A DNA stretch of 64,000 bases from JAHDCJ01 sp039028895 (GTDB taxonomy: Bacteria; Bacteroidota; Bacteroidia; Chitinophagales; Saprospiraceae): positions 53,281-117,280 of the forward strand of contig JBCCHF010000017.1 of the NCBI GenBank assembly GCA_039028895.1. The letters run 5' to 3'. Of this stretch, positions 50,766 through 60,500 are shown piece by piece. Each line of letters starts with the position of its first letter. The first letter of the stretch is position 1. Under the pieces are notes generated by a model. The model had not been told where the DNA came from and did no database searches. It saw only the letters and a list, made by a program, of their open reading frames with translations. A program made the translations under genes and the position numbers.

Positions 50766-53597
50766 TTATTGAATTTTCGAGAAAATAGTTGTAAAAGACT
50801 GATTATCAGTACTTATTTTTATCAAATAATTTCCGGAAGGTAATGATGAAATTGGAATCTGAATGGTATGATCCATCAATTTTCCGAGAAAAAAGCTGGT
50901 AATAACCTGTCCAGCAGAAGATATAATCTCAATGGAGATCTCTTTAATTTCGTTGAACCTGAATTGTAAATTTAATTCATCAATGGCAGGGTTTGGAAAG
51001 ACTTCCAGTAGTTCCAGGCCAAGCATATCTTCAACTCCAGTTGTAAGCCCAAAGTCAAAATCAGCATGGCAGTCATTAGTGTCAGTTATAGTGACTCCAT
51101 AAATACCCTCAGCCAAATCAGTAATATCCTCGGTGCTTAAACCATTGCTCCAAAGAAAAGTATATGGTGGGATCCCGCCTTCAGGTTCAAGATCAATAGC
51201 GCCGTCACTCATGCCCGGTGATGGAGGTGAAAAAGTACCTTCGGCCGATATGTCAGGACTAAAATTCACGACCAGAAAAGAAGGGGTAAATCCACATAAG
51301 GTAGTCGGTATGCTATTCGGATCTCTGTAAGTAAAGCCCTGGATCAACCAGGTTCCTGCCAAGGCATCAAGTCCACTTGAGCTAAGGGTACCATTCAGGT
51401 CACTGTTCCAGACCTGGGTTGGATTGGCAAAATTAATGGTGAACCCAGAAAGAACGCCACCTGAAGCATTGGGTCCTGGAATAAAGCTCCAACCGTAACC
51501 TCCTCCCTGTGGAATAGTTTCTGAACTTCCGGTACTTAAAATAAATGTTTCGTCATTCCCACAAACCACTTCAGGAGTTCCATCCGTAACAACATCGCCT
51601 GGAGAACATGGAGGTGGTGCAAGTCTTGGTCGAATAGCATAGGCCACTGCAAAAGTCAACGAATAAGAACTGCCTTCAGTCCAATCACTTAAGTCATCTG
51701 AATACACCCAATTTGTTCCCAGTGATCCGCCAGAGGGATCAGTATACAATCTTGACCACGCCTTTATTCCGATTTCAGGGCCTGGTTCAAGTAAGCCAAA
51801 AAAATAAATGCCTGCAGGAAGCGAGAGCAGATTATCAAACTCAAGGAAAAATGTTTCGTCTCCGACATTGCCTAAAGCAACCTGTGTTTCCGTCAAGGCA
51901 ATCGCCTGACCCATTGGTTTTCCATTAGGTTGGCAGGCAAATAATGCAACTGTCACATCAGTACCCTGAACTGGATTATCAAGAACAACTTCCACGCCTT
52001 CAAGCAGATCATTATTCCTCCACTCAAAAGTTTGACCTATAATTGCATTATCTCCCATTGCTGGTCCAACCCCAAACCCGCCCAAATCAACAGATTGGAC
52101 ATCATCCCTGGCATACTCAAAATCAGAAACCTGGAAAACTGAGGTGAAAGCAATATTATCATCCTGTAAAACTTCGAAGGAAGCTGCGTCGTGTGTGATA
52201 GAATGTTCTATTTGCCAGTTGCCAATTATAGCTATTGCCAAACCTAAAGGATTACTATCGAGGATGGCACTCCCCCCGGATGGCAGGGATTGGGGAAGGC
52301 TGGTCAATACGGCCAGGGTGTTTAAAGGACTCGCAATATCATAAAGTCTTGAAGAAAGTACCAGATTAGTAAGATCCGTGGTACCCAAATTCTCAACTTC
52401 CACCTTGAACTCTGCGCCTGAGACATGATTAATCGGTACGATAGTATAAGAAGGGTCTATTCGATGTGTCTCAGTAATGGCTACATCAATCTGGTCGGTA
52501 GTGCCGCAAATCCTGACATCATCAATAGCCAGCCCCCTGCCCCAATTCCCCCTGTCATCGTATCTGATAGCGACAAGTACATTGGAAAGTCCTGCAAATT
52601 CGGAAAGATCTCTTCTTACAGGTTGCCAGGCCTCAGCGGGCGGGAAATTTTCCCCGACAGGGATCCATGATAATCCGTTAGTAAGGCTTACTTCTACCCT
52701 TCCCACTTCATTATTTCCCTGACTATAAACATTATCTATCCAGTATTCCGCAAAAATATTTATTGCAGTGTATCCACTAAAGTCCTGAGGGGGTAAGATG
52801 AGACGAACCTCCGACATATTGCAATTGCAGGCATCGTCATTCGCGTAAGCAAAAATACCATGGTCAGTTATTGGCCAAAATTCGCCGGAATTGGCTGCAG
52901 TCGAGTCTCCAATCTCAAAAACGAAGCCTCCATTGATATTGGTCGTTACCCAATTATTCGGAAGTTGAGGAGGATTACCATTCTCAAAATCTTCAGTAAA
53001 CAAGCAGTCTGCTTCATCAAGACCAAATAGACACACATCGTCAACGGCCATTCCTCTTCCCCATATGGCATTATCGCTATACCTGAGCGCCACTAAAACA
53101 TTCGACATCCCGTCATAAGCAGAAAGATCAACTGAAATGGATTGCCATGCTTCCAAAGGTTCAAAATTATCACCCACCTGGGTCCAGGTGAATCCACCGT
53201 CAGTACTGACTTCAATCCGTCCTACTTCTGGACCATAGAAATTATCCAACCAGACTTGTGCATTAATCGTAACGCCAGCGTAACCAGAAAAATCCTGAAC
53301 AGGGAGAATCAACCTTACTGTTGACATATTGCAATTGCACAAATCATCATTGGCGAAGGCAAACTGAGTGTGGGCAGTAACCGGCCAAAACCCACCTGCA
53401 TTAGCATCCTGATTATCTCCCGAAATAAAAGAAGGGTCACCAGAAGGATTTTCTGTCATCCAGCCCGCAGGAAGGCCAGGCTGACTTGCAGTTTCAAAGT
53501 TTTCGGTGAAAAAGCAGGTCTGGGAAATTCCGGCAAAGGGCACCAAAACCAAACATACAAGGCAGATAGACTTAATAGTGTTAACAAAAGTAATCAT
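50766..53597 (-). CDS. Large secreted protein with two duplicated jelly-roll (choice-of-anchor-J/MAM-like) domains, SprB-type repeat and T9SS tail
   Basis: 943 residues with signal peptide (ICLVCLVLVPFAGISQ). Residues ~27-195 and ~198-370 are tandem copies of a jelly-roll domain of the choice-of-anchor J/cleaved-adhesin type. Each has CLFTEDFENG/CFFTENFETA, then FWPVTAH or FWPITDH, ANDD.CNCNMS.VRLILP.QDFSGY, and a final WGRG.A.DDV. A CARDB-like Ig region follows (IDPSYTIVPINHVSGAEF). Near residue 800 is a SprB-type repeat (GMSDGAIDLEPEGGIPPYTF). The C terminus is a type A T9SS sorting domain (LLEVFPNPAIDELNLQF). It is probably a cell-surface adhesin. The strict CNCN motif in both copies suggests a metal or disulfide site. 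Confidence 0.88.
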   Translation of the reverse strand: MITFVNTIKSICLVCLVLVPFAGISQTCFFTENFETASQPGLPAGWMTENPSGDPSFISGDNQDANAGGFWPVTAHTQFAFANDDLCNCNMSTVRLILPVQDFSGYAGVTINAQVWLDNFYGPEVGRIEVSTDGGFTWTQVGDNFEPLEAWQSISVDLSAYDGMSNVLVALRYSDNAIWGRGMAVDDVCLFGLDEADCLFTEDFENGNPPQLPNNWVTTNINGGFVFEIGDSTAANSGEFWPITDHGIFAYANDDACNCNMSEVRLILPPQDFSGYTAINIFAEYWIDNVYSQGNNEVGRVEVSLTNGLSWIPVGENFPPAEAWQPVRRDLSEFAGLSNVLVAIRYDDRGNWGRGLAIDDVRICGTTDQIDVAITETHRIDPSYTIVPINHVSGAEFKVEVENLGTTDLTNLVLSSRLYDIASPLNTLAVLTSLPQSLPSGGSAILDSNPLGLAIAIIGNWQIEHSITHDAASFEVLQDDNIAFTSVFQVSDFEYARDDVQSVDLGGFGVGPAMGDNAIIGQTFEWRNNDLLEGVEVVLDNPVQGTDVTVALFACQPNGKPMGQAIALTETQVALGNVGDETFFLEFDNLLSLPAGIYFFGLLEPGPEIGIKAWSRLYTDPSGGSLGTNWVYSDDLSDWTEGSSYSLTFAVAYAIRPRLAPPPCSPGDVVTDGTPEVVCGNDETFILSTGSSETIPQGGGYGWSFIPGPNASGGVLSGFTINFANPTQVWNSDLNGTLSSSGLDALAGTWLIQGFTYRDPNSIPTTLCGFTPSFLVVNFSPDISAEGTFSPPSPGMSDGAIDLEPEGGIPPYTFLWSNGLSTEDITDLAEGIYGVTITDTNDCHADFDFGLTTGVEDMLGLELLEVFPNPAIDELNLQFRFNEIKEISIEIISSAGQVITSFFLGKLMDHTIQIPISSLPSGNYLIKISTDNQSFTTIFSKIQ

Positions 53598-53660
53598 GTG
53601 AATAACTAATAAGCGAAAATGCGATTCAGTACAGTTATTAAATTACAAAAATTAGTAACA

Positions 53661-53690
53661 AAAAAGCCCTGACGTCAACCAGGGCTTTTC
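53661..53690 (-). terminator. Rho-independent terminator after the YXWGXW-repeat gene
   Basis: AAAAGCCCTG and CAGGGCTTTT form a perfect 10-bp stem around an 8-nt loop (ACGTCAAC). On the leftward strand it is followed by T residues and lies ~10 bases beyond the stop at 53700. Confidence 0.8.
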
Positions 53691-53699
53691 AATTTCGGA

Positions 53700-54101
53700 T
53701 CACAAACAATGATAATATCGGTAAAGTCTCGCTCGGTGGTAAATCGACTGATACCTGTAGCTGTATGGATATGCAGCATAATAATAAGGAGAACTAAATC
53801 CATTCGAATACCGATTGACATTAGACAGTCTCCACTTACCCGCTTTCCAAATATAGGTTTGCTGTTTTTTATTCCACTTCCATCGCCCTTCATTCCACTC
53901 ATGGAATGGGCTTGGGCTTTCAGGTACTACCTCCTCAATGTTATCTGGTTTTGGTGGTCTCTTCTTTCCGAGATCACGAGCGTCTGAAGGTGAGCTTAAA
54001 AACAAGATCAATGCGAGGCTCATGATGAAACTGAGTGTGGCACGGGAAGATGCAGCGTTTGCTACTTCTCGATCGGTCAAGAAAAACACTAGCTTTTTCA
54101 T
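53700..54101 (-). CDS. Small exported YXWGXW-repeat-like protein
   Basis: 133 residues. The N-terminal ~40 residues contain a hydrophobic stretch (LSFIMSLALILFLSSPSDA) after a polar lead; an in-frame Met at residue 27 could be a later start. After a Pro-rich segment comes a W-rich motif, HEWNEGRWKWNKKQQTYIW, resembling the YXWGXW/WXXGXW repeat of secreted proteins of unknown role. The end is Tyr/Arg-rich (PYYYAAYPYSYRYQSIYHR). Function is unknown. It faces away from the AraC-type regulator gene. Confidence 0.6.
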   Translation of the reverse strand: MKKLVFFLTDREVANAASSRATLSFIMSLALILFLSSPSDARDLGKKRPPKPDNIEEVVPESPSPFHEWNEGRWKWNKKQQTYIWKAGKWRLSNVNRYSNGFSSPYYYAAYPYSYRYQSIYHRARLYRYYHCL

Positions 54102-54297
54102 AAATTCGGATTTAAGAAGTTATAAAATCGATTATTGAAAAAGTAGTCTTAGTTCATTTCTTGAATTATCTTGTTTAACTGAAAACGTGAAATTCCTCAT
54201 GGAGTTTGTTAATGATTTCATAAATGCTGTTGCAGAATTATCAATTCCACGACATTTGGATAAACTTCAGCCCTGAAAACAGCTTGCTCTAAATCAT

Positions 54298-56091
54298 ATG
54301 TCATTGCAAAAATCTATCGCTGTTCTTCCATTTGTCAACCTGAGTGCTGACAAAAGCAATGAATACCTGAGCGATGGTATGACCGAAGAGATCATTAATG
54401 CGCTGACCAGGGTGAAAGGTTTAAAAGTCACCTCCAGAACATCCTCCTTTCACTTCAAAAACACTAAACTGGCTATTCCAGAAATTGGCGAAGCATTAAA
54501 TGTTTCCATAATCCTTGAAGGGAGTATTCGATTGGCCAATAACAAGATGAGGATTACCGCTCAACTTATTGATGTACAGGAAGACTTTCATTTTTGGTCG
54601 GAAAACTTTGAAAGAGAGCTAGATGATATTTTTGTTTTACAGGATGAAATTAGTTTGATTATTGCTGATCGGTTGAGAGAACATCTTGGTCATTTCGACA
54701 TCGAAGACCAATTGGTGAATAAACCTGACATCTCTATTACCGCTTATCAGAATTATCTAAAAGCGAGGTATCATATTCTGAAAATGGGTCCCTATGACAT
54801 AAAAGAAGGGATTATTATTCTCAACGAGATTATTGAGCAACACCCCAGTTACCCGTTGGCATACCTTGGGCTCCATCTGGGATATACACTATTGGGCACC
54901 ATTGGCTACCTGCCTGCAGCTGAATGTTTCGCAAAAGGAAAACCATTCCTTGAAAAAGCCATCCAGCTAGACGACAGCCTTCCCGAGTGCCAATTGCAAA
55001 AAGCATGGCTGAGTTTCCTGGAAGACTGGGACTTTGAAACCACTTATGCTCACTTAAGCAAAGCCTTTGAGATCAGGCCATTTGTCGATTATTATCAAAC
55101 CATGGCATCTACACTAGTGGCGGAAGGAAAAACCAAAGCCGCGATGCATTATATTGATATAGCGATTCAGATGGATCCGTTTTCGGCGGTTAACCATCAT
55201 CTTAAAGGCTATATCTATTACACGGCAGAGGTGTATGACCAGGCGATTCACTGGTTTGAAAAAAGCCTTTCTATTGATACCAATTCTCATATTTCCCTGC
55301 TTTACCTTGGACAGGCTTTTATCTTAACAGGTTACCCGGAAAAAAGTCTTGCGCTATTCGAATCACTTGATGATGAAAAAACTGATACCCTTCTAAAACT
55401 TGGTGGAAAGACCTTGTCTTATGCCGCTTTGGGAGAAATAGAAAAGGTCGAGCAAGGGGTCACATTCATGAAGTCAGAGTTGACTACTGACCGGATTGAA
55501 AGGGCCATGAATCTTCTCATCCTTTGTTTTGTCGTTCTGGAGAATTTTGAAGCTGCTATTGAATTAATTGAAAAGGGGAAAACTATTCGATTACCATTGA
55601 TGATCTATTTGCCAGTAGAACCACTTCTCAAACCACTCAGGAGAAATGCAACTTTCAAGGCCTTCAGCCAAAAAATTCTTGGGAGCAAGTCTAACGACAG
55701 CATTCCGGAAAGGAGGTACAAAAAAGCCTTGTTTGAAAAATCTGAGCTTGAAGCTCACAAATTGAGGCTGATAGAAATCATGGAACAGGAACAGCCTTAC
55801 CTAGATGCCAAAATCACATTACGATCACTTGCAGAGATTATGAATCTCCCGGCAAATCGACTTTCACAATTACTGAATGAAGGTTTTTCCAAAAATTTTT
55901 CAACCTTTATCAATACCTACCGACTGGAAGCATTCAAGGCTATGGCAAAACAGCCCGAGTTTCAACATCTTTCGATCCTGGGTTTGGCTTATGAAAGTGG
56001 TTTTAATTCCAAGACGGTTTTTAACACCTTTTTCAGAAAACAAATGGGGATGACCCCCAAAGTCTTTTGGAACACCCATATCAGAGGTTAA
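54298..56091 (+). CDS. TolB-like/TPR/AraC-type transcriptional regulator
   Basis: 597 residues in three parts. Residues ~4-130 form a TolB-like/FlgO-type domain (SIAVLPFVNLSADKSNEYLS, then SIILEGSIRLANNKMRITAQ) common in adenylate-cyclase-like TPR proteins. Residues ~140-430 are TPR repeats (QAIHWFEKSLSIDTNSHISL). Residues ~500-597 are an AraC helix-turn-helix pair (LRSLAEIMNLPANRLSQLLN, then ILGLAYESGFNSKTVFNTFF). There is no membrane helix, so it is probably cytoplasmic. It lies 89 bases before the two large helical proteins on the same strand and is a candidate regulator of them, which is inference. Confidence 0.88.
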   Translation: MSLQKSIAVLPFVNLSADKSNEYLSDGMTEEIINALTRVKGLKVTSRTSSFHFKNTKLAIPEIGEALNVSIILEGSIRLANNKMRITAQLIDVQEDFHFWSENFERELDDIFVLQDEISLIIADRLREHLGHFDIEDQLVNKPDISITAYQNYLKARYHILKMGPYDIKEGIIILNEIIEQHPSYPLAYLGLHLGYTLLGTIGYLPAAECFAKGKPFLEKAIQLDDSLPECQLQKAWLSFLEDWDFETTYAHLSKAFEIRPFVDYYQTMASTLVAEGKTKAAMHYIDIAIQMDPFSAVNHHLKGYIYYTAEVYDQAIHWFEKSLSIDTNSHISLLYLGQAFILTGYPEKSLALFESLDDEKTDTLLKLGGKTLSYAALGEIEKVEQGVTFMKSELTTDRIERAMNLLILCFVVLENFEAAIELIEKGKTIRLPLMIYLPVEPLLKPLRRNATFKAFSQKILGSKSNDSIPERRYKKALFEKSELEAHKLRLIEIMEQEQPYLDAKITLRSLAEIMNLPANRLSQLLNEGFSKNFSTFINTYRLEAFKAMAKQPEFQHLSILGLAYESGFNSKTVFNTFFRKQMGMTPKVFWNTHIRG

Positions 56092-56180
56092 CTCCTGACT
56101 TTCAATACATTTCCGCCTATTTGTTTGAATTATCTCCCCAATATTTATATATTATTTCTGTCTAAACAAACACCCTTGAA

Positions 56181-57503
56181 ATGAGCAGTAGAACACGCCT
56201 CAAACCTGAAAAATTTGTACGTCTAAATCTTGCAAAATACCTACGATTATTAGAAAAAGATCTCGCCCGCGCAAGTACGCGATCATCTCTAAAAGATTAT
56301 GTAGCTATTAAATACTATAGGTTTGGCGGGAAACGTCAATCCATCATCATGTTGGTTGATTATGAAGATGAAGCATGGACACCAATAATTGATGAAGCCA
56401 TAAAAAAAGGGAAAAAACATGCCTTTGGAAAATGTAAGATTGTTTCCGGTATTGATAAAGATGGTAATGGTGAAGAGGATATAACCATTGGCATAAAAAC
56501 CGCTGAAGGTACAATGGGCAAAAAATACGTCACCAAAATGCTCAATGATGACCTATTTGAAGACGACCCTGACGTTGAAGTAGTCTTACTCAAGGACCTG
56601 ACCGAAGATGAATCTGATTCTGAGGTCAGGAATATGCGCAAAAAGGATAAAGGTGATTCCACTCAAGCCAGTGGCTCAACCGGGAACGGGTTTCATTCCA
56701 AAATTTCAAAAACCCTCCAGGACAAAGATATGCTTGAAGCATTCGAATCTGTTATACGAGATGCTTTAGGGGATCTGGATGCAAATGATCTGTATACCGA
56801 AGCTAAATCCAAAATGGTCACACTGAAGGCTGCACATGAAGAACACCTCACCAAAAGCACATATAACTCAACAGTCCTACCCCTGGTAGAATCTACTAAT
56901 TCTTACCTGGACATGAAATTGGAGTTACTCAGAGAAGTTTTGGAGCAGGGATCAGAAGTGCTTTCTTATTACAAAGAGAAAATAGACACTTTCATGCATA
57001 GTACCATTGCCCGTGGAAACGAAAAAGCGGTAAATCTACAGATGGGTATTATCAGAAAACTGATCCTTCGACTAGAAAAACTTGAAGCGACTTTGGAGGA
57101 TTTTTTCGAGCTTGAAAACGAAACTGACCAGCTTGACGATTATAATGATATTATTCACTCCTGGCGCAAATACCAAAGGAAAAAACCAACAGGCGATGAA
57201 GCTAAAATGGGAAGCCTGCTTCAAATAGAATATGAAATTAAGGCCTGGCTAACGGCCTTTAGTGATAATTCAAATAAGTCAACGGTCATTCAAAAAGAGA
57301 AACTGAATGAGATATCAGAAAGTGTAAAAAGTACTATGACAAAAATTACCAGTTTGAATAAAACCAGGCTCGAAGATTTCGAAAAGATCAAACAAAAAGA
57401 GCTTCAACTGGACCGCATAAAACCAACTGCCTACAGTGACCGCCTAAAACTTGCTTTGGAACTGGAAGAATTGATTTCTGATTACGAAAGCGATTTCCTT
57501 TAA
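56181..57503 (+). CDS. 440-aa helical protein of unknown function, partner of the 1776-aa protein
   Basis: I do not recognise this protein. Residues 1-110 are a mixed, basic alpha-beta domain (YVAIKYYRFGGKRQSIIMLV, then KHAFGKCKIVSGIDKDGNGE, with a Ca-loop-like DKDGNGEED). A Ser/Asp/Lys-rich low-complexity linker (~140-175) follows. The rest (~175-440) is long charged helices with coiled-coil spacing, including two Trp-centred segments (YNDIIHSWRKYQRKK and LQIEYEIKAWLTAF) like those in the 1776-aa protein. There is no signal peptide or membrane helix. It is 53 bases upstream of the larger gene, in the same orientation, and almost certainly in its operon. Confidence 0.75.
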   Translation: MSSRTRLKPEKFVRLNLAKYLRLLEKDLARASTRSSLKDYVAIKYYRFGGKRQSIIMLVDYEDEAWTPIIDEAIKKGKKHAFGKCKIVSGIDKDGNGEEDITIGIKTAEGTMGKKYVTKMLNDDLFEDDPDVEVVLLKDLTEDESDSEVRNMRKKDKGDSTQASGSTGNGFHSKISKTLQDKDMLEAFESVIRDALGDLDANDLYTEAKSKMVTLKAAHEEHLTKSTYNSTVLPLVESTNSYLDMKLELLREVLEQGSEVLSYYKEKIDTFMHSTIARGNEKAVNLQMGIIRKLILRLEKLEATLEDFFELENETDQLDDYNDIIHSWRKYQRKKPTGDEAKMGSLLQIEYEIKAWLTAFSDNSNKSTVIQKEKLNEISESVKSTMTKITSLNKTRLEDFEKIKQKELQLDRIKPTAYSDRLKLALELEELISDYESDFL

Positions 57504-57556
57504 GTTTTATTCCCACATTATTTTCCATTCAATTCCTTTCAAAATCAAATCAAGTC

Positions 57557-60500
57557 ATGGACGCGAAAATTATCAATATCATAAAATCAAAGGTAGAAGA
57601 GGCAAAAACCAACGCCGTATTTATTAAAGGAAGTGCAGACATTGTTAATAAATTAAAAACCAGTATTAATACATATATACTTGAAGTCGAAAGACTGTCT
57701 TCATTAAAGGGAAGTGAATTGACATCGTATAAAAGAGCTAAAAGGCCTGACTTTGACACCTATGCCCAGCAGATTCAGGATTGGGGAGAAAAGTTTGCTG
57801 ATGACCTGAAAAACCCGATTATCAAAGCGCATGCCGCAGAATTGCGCAAGCTTCAGGATAAAATGTATGAACTCATCTCCGATCTTGCAGAAAAGAAAGA
57901 TTTTCTAGCTATTGATCGCCATAGTGCAAGGGCCGCCAAAAAACTGATTGATGAATTCAAGGAAATCAAAGCTGATCGTGAAGAACGTGATAATAAAAAA
58001 GAAGCCATGGGTCTTACAGCTGAAAATATCACACTCCTGTTTCGTCCCAAATTTCAGCGATTGATCATTCAAATTAATGCCTGGTTCCAGCGTTATCCAG
58101 AGGAAAGCCGCAACCATAACCAAATCAAACAGGCAACGGCATTAAACAAACTTAAATCTGCTGTAAAGGAATTAGACAGCAAAGTAGAAGACGGGATCAC
58201 TGATTTTTGGGAACCTAAAGAACGACAAAGTCAAGAGTTGGTCAACCAATTAAAAAACGACTTTGAAAAGTTTGAAATTGCTTCTATCGGTTTTGGGGAT
58301 ATGACCCCGGAAAAGGTAAAAGAGACAACCGAATTAGCCTTAAATGGGTTTGAAAAAATAATCTTTGAGTGGGATGCACATTTTAATGACATCTATAGGA
58401 ATGAAATACTTGAAAAGCATTGGACCATTATTCAAGGTTATAAATATAAAATAGAAGCTGAACGAGAGGAAGTCTTCGACACTCTGGATGTAAACATAGT
58501 TAACAAGTTAGTCCCAGAATATGCTGATATACTGGAAGCGATCATCCGCTCTCGAAAAGCTTATCAAAAGCACAAATCTTCTTCTACACCTTCATATACA
58601 TTGTTAGGTGAAATCCAGGAAATTAAGACCAGTATTCTTGATCTTAATGAGAAGATTGGTGCCCTTCAGAAGGATTACCTGGCGCCCAGCAAGGATAAAT
58701 TTGAAACAGCAATTTCTAATATTTCAAAAACAGAAACGGGTTTATTTGCTGAGACCAAAGTGGTAAATCGACTATTTGACGAATTAAAAGGTCCATTGGT
58801 TTCTTCTCTGGGGTCAACGGCTTCAACACCACATCAGATACATATGTCAACTGCTAATCTAGACCTTGACAATTCTGGTGTTTCCCTTTTCCGCTTTGGG
58901 TTAACCCCTTCCTTTCTCAGAGATGCTTATGGGGCCATTTATATGATGAACAATAAATATATGCTCATGCCAGAGGAAGACCTGGAAGAGCGTCGGAAAC
59001 AATTGTTTAAAATGAGAGGTGCATCCTACGATTGGTTAGATGCCTATAGTAAAAAGGATTCACCAACCTCAAAAGATAATGAGCGGAAAGAAAAATTAGA
59101 GACCCTGCTGGTAACCATTAAAGGTGCACTGACCGAAATCGGAAAATATGTTCAAAGCAAAGATAATTTCCTAGATATTAAAGATGCTTACCAAGATTTT
59201 CTTTCGGTTAAAATTCCGGTAGATGAAGCAGTTTCTGCCAAGAAAAAGATCAGAACCGATCAAAAGGCTAAGAAGACTATGGAGTCCATTTCTGAAGCAA
59301 TCGACCTGGTTAACATGCGCTCAAAAACATGGCAGTCAAGACATCCAAAAATCCAGGGATTTGAAAATTACAAGCATAAACGTGAGATTGTTTTTATGCT
59401 TAAAGATGTTAACAAATATGCCTCCGAGATAGGAGTTCGCCCCATTATTGGCGAGGTATTCATTAAAAAAGAATACAACGCCAAAAAAGATAAGCTTTAC
59501 GATAGTATCGTTGAGGGCATAAATGGGATTTCCGGTAATTTGACAAAAGATTCTGCGAAGAGACTTCGGCTACTAGGTAATATTGAAGAGAAAATAACAG
59601 AATGGAAAATCTGGATCGAAGATTACAAAGATAGTGGCGACAATAAGCTTAATGAACGTAAAGCATATCTAATTGGAAAAGAAGTCGGTCAAACCGGAAC
59701 AATCACTCCTGGAGTTGGCCGTACAAAGATTGAGGAAGAATTTAAAGAAGCTTCTTCACGATTCAAGCTAGATGAGGATCACAAAACGATTAAGACTCAA
59801 TTTGACGAACTCCTTCGACTGTCCGACAAATATGACGAAGCAGTTGGCAAAACTTCCAGGCGAAAAAGATTAAGGACAGAATTCCTCGGTAAAGCCAGAA
59901 CTGAATTCGACCTGATAACCACCTGGCTGGCTGGTTATAAATTAGTACAGGACAAAATAAACTCCAGGGCAACCACCAAAACAGCAGAAACTAAACGTTT
60001 TGAAAAAGCCCACAAAAAGCAGAAAAAAGATATTCTCGGGAAAGAAGCAACCCTCAAAGATTCACTGAGTCGATTAACAGGGTTTACTGCTGAAAAACAA
60101 TCCGGATTCCTCATCTATAATACGATAATAAAGATGAAAGACTCGTTGGATTATAATTACAATGCTTTAGATGATGCAGGAGTAAAACTTCGAAAGTTAA
60201 AGATCATCGCAGATATCGATGCTGAAATCCAAAAGTGGAACAATCAGGTTTCTGAATTAAAAATAGAACCGTTCAATACCACCATTTCGGATTACAGAAA
60301 CGAATTAAATACAGAAAGATTAAAATATTCGAATAATGCAGAACCAGAAGATAAAGTCTATAAGAAGATCGAAGAACTTGAACTCGAACTTAAAGCGCTA
60401 ACAACGGTCACTAAAGAAAATGCCAAGCTCAAATCATCGATTGAAAAGCTGATCGTTCTTTGGCGAAAACAGAATAAATATAAAACCACGGCAAACGGTA

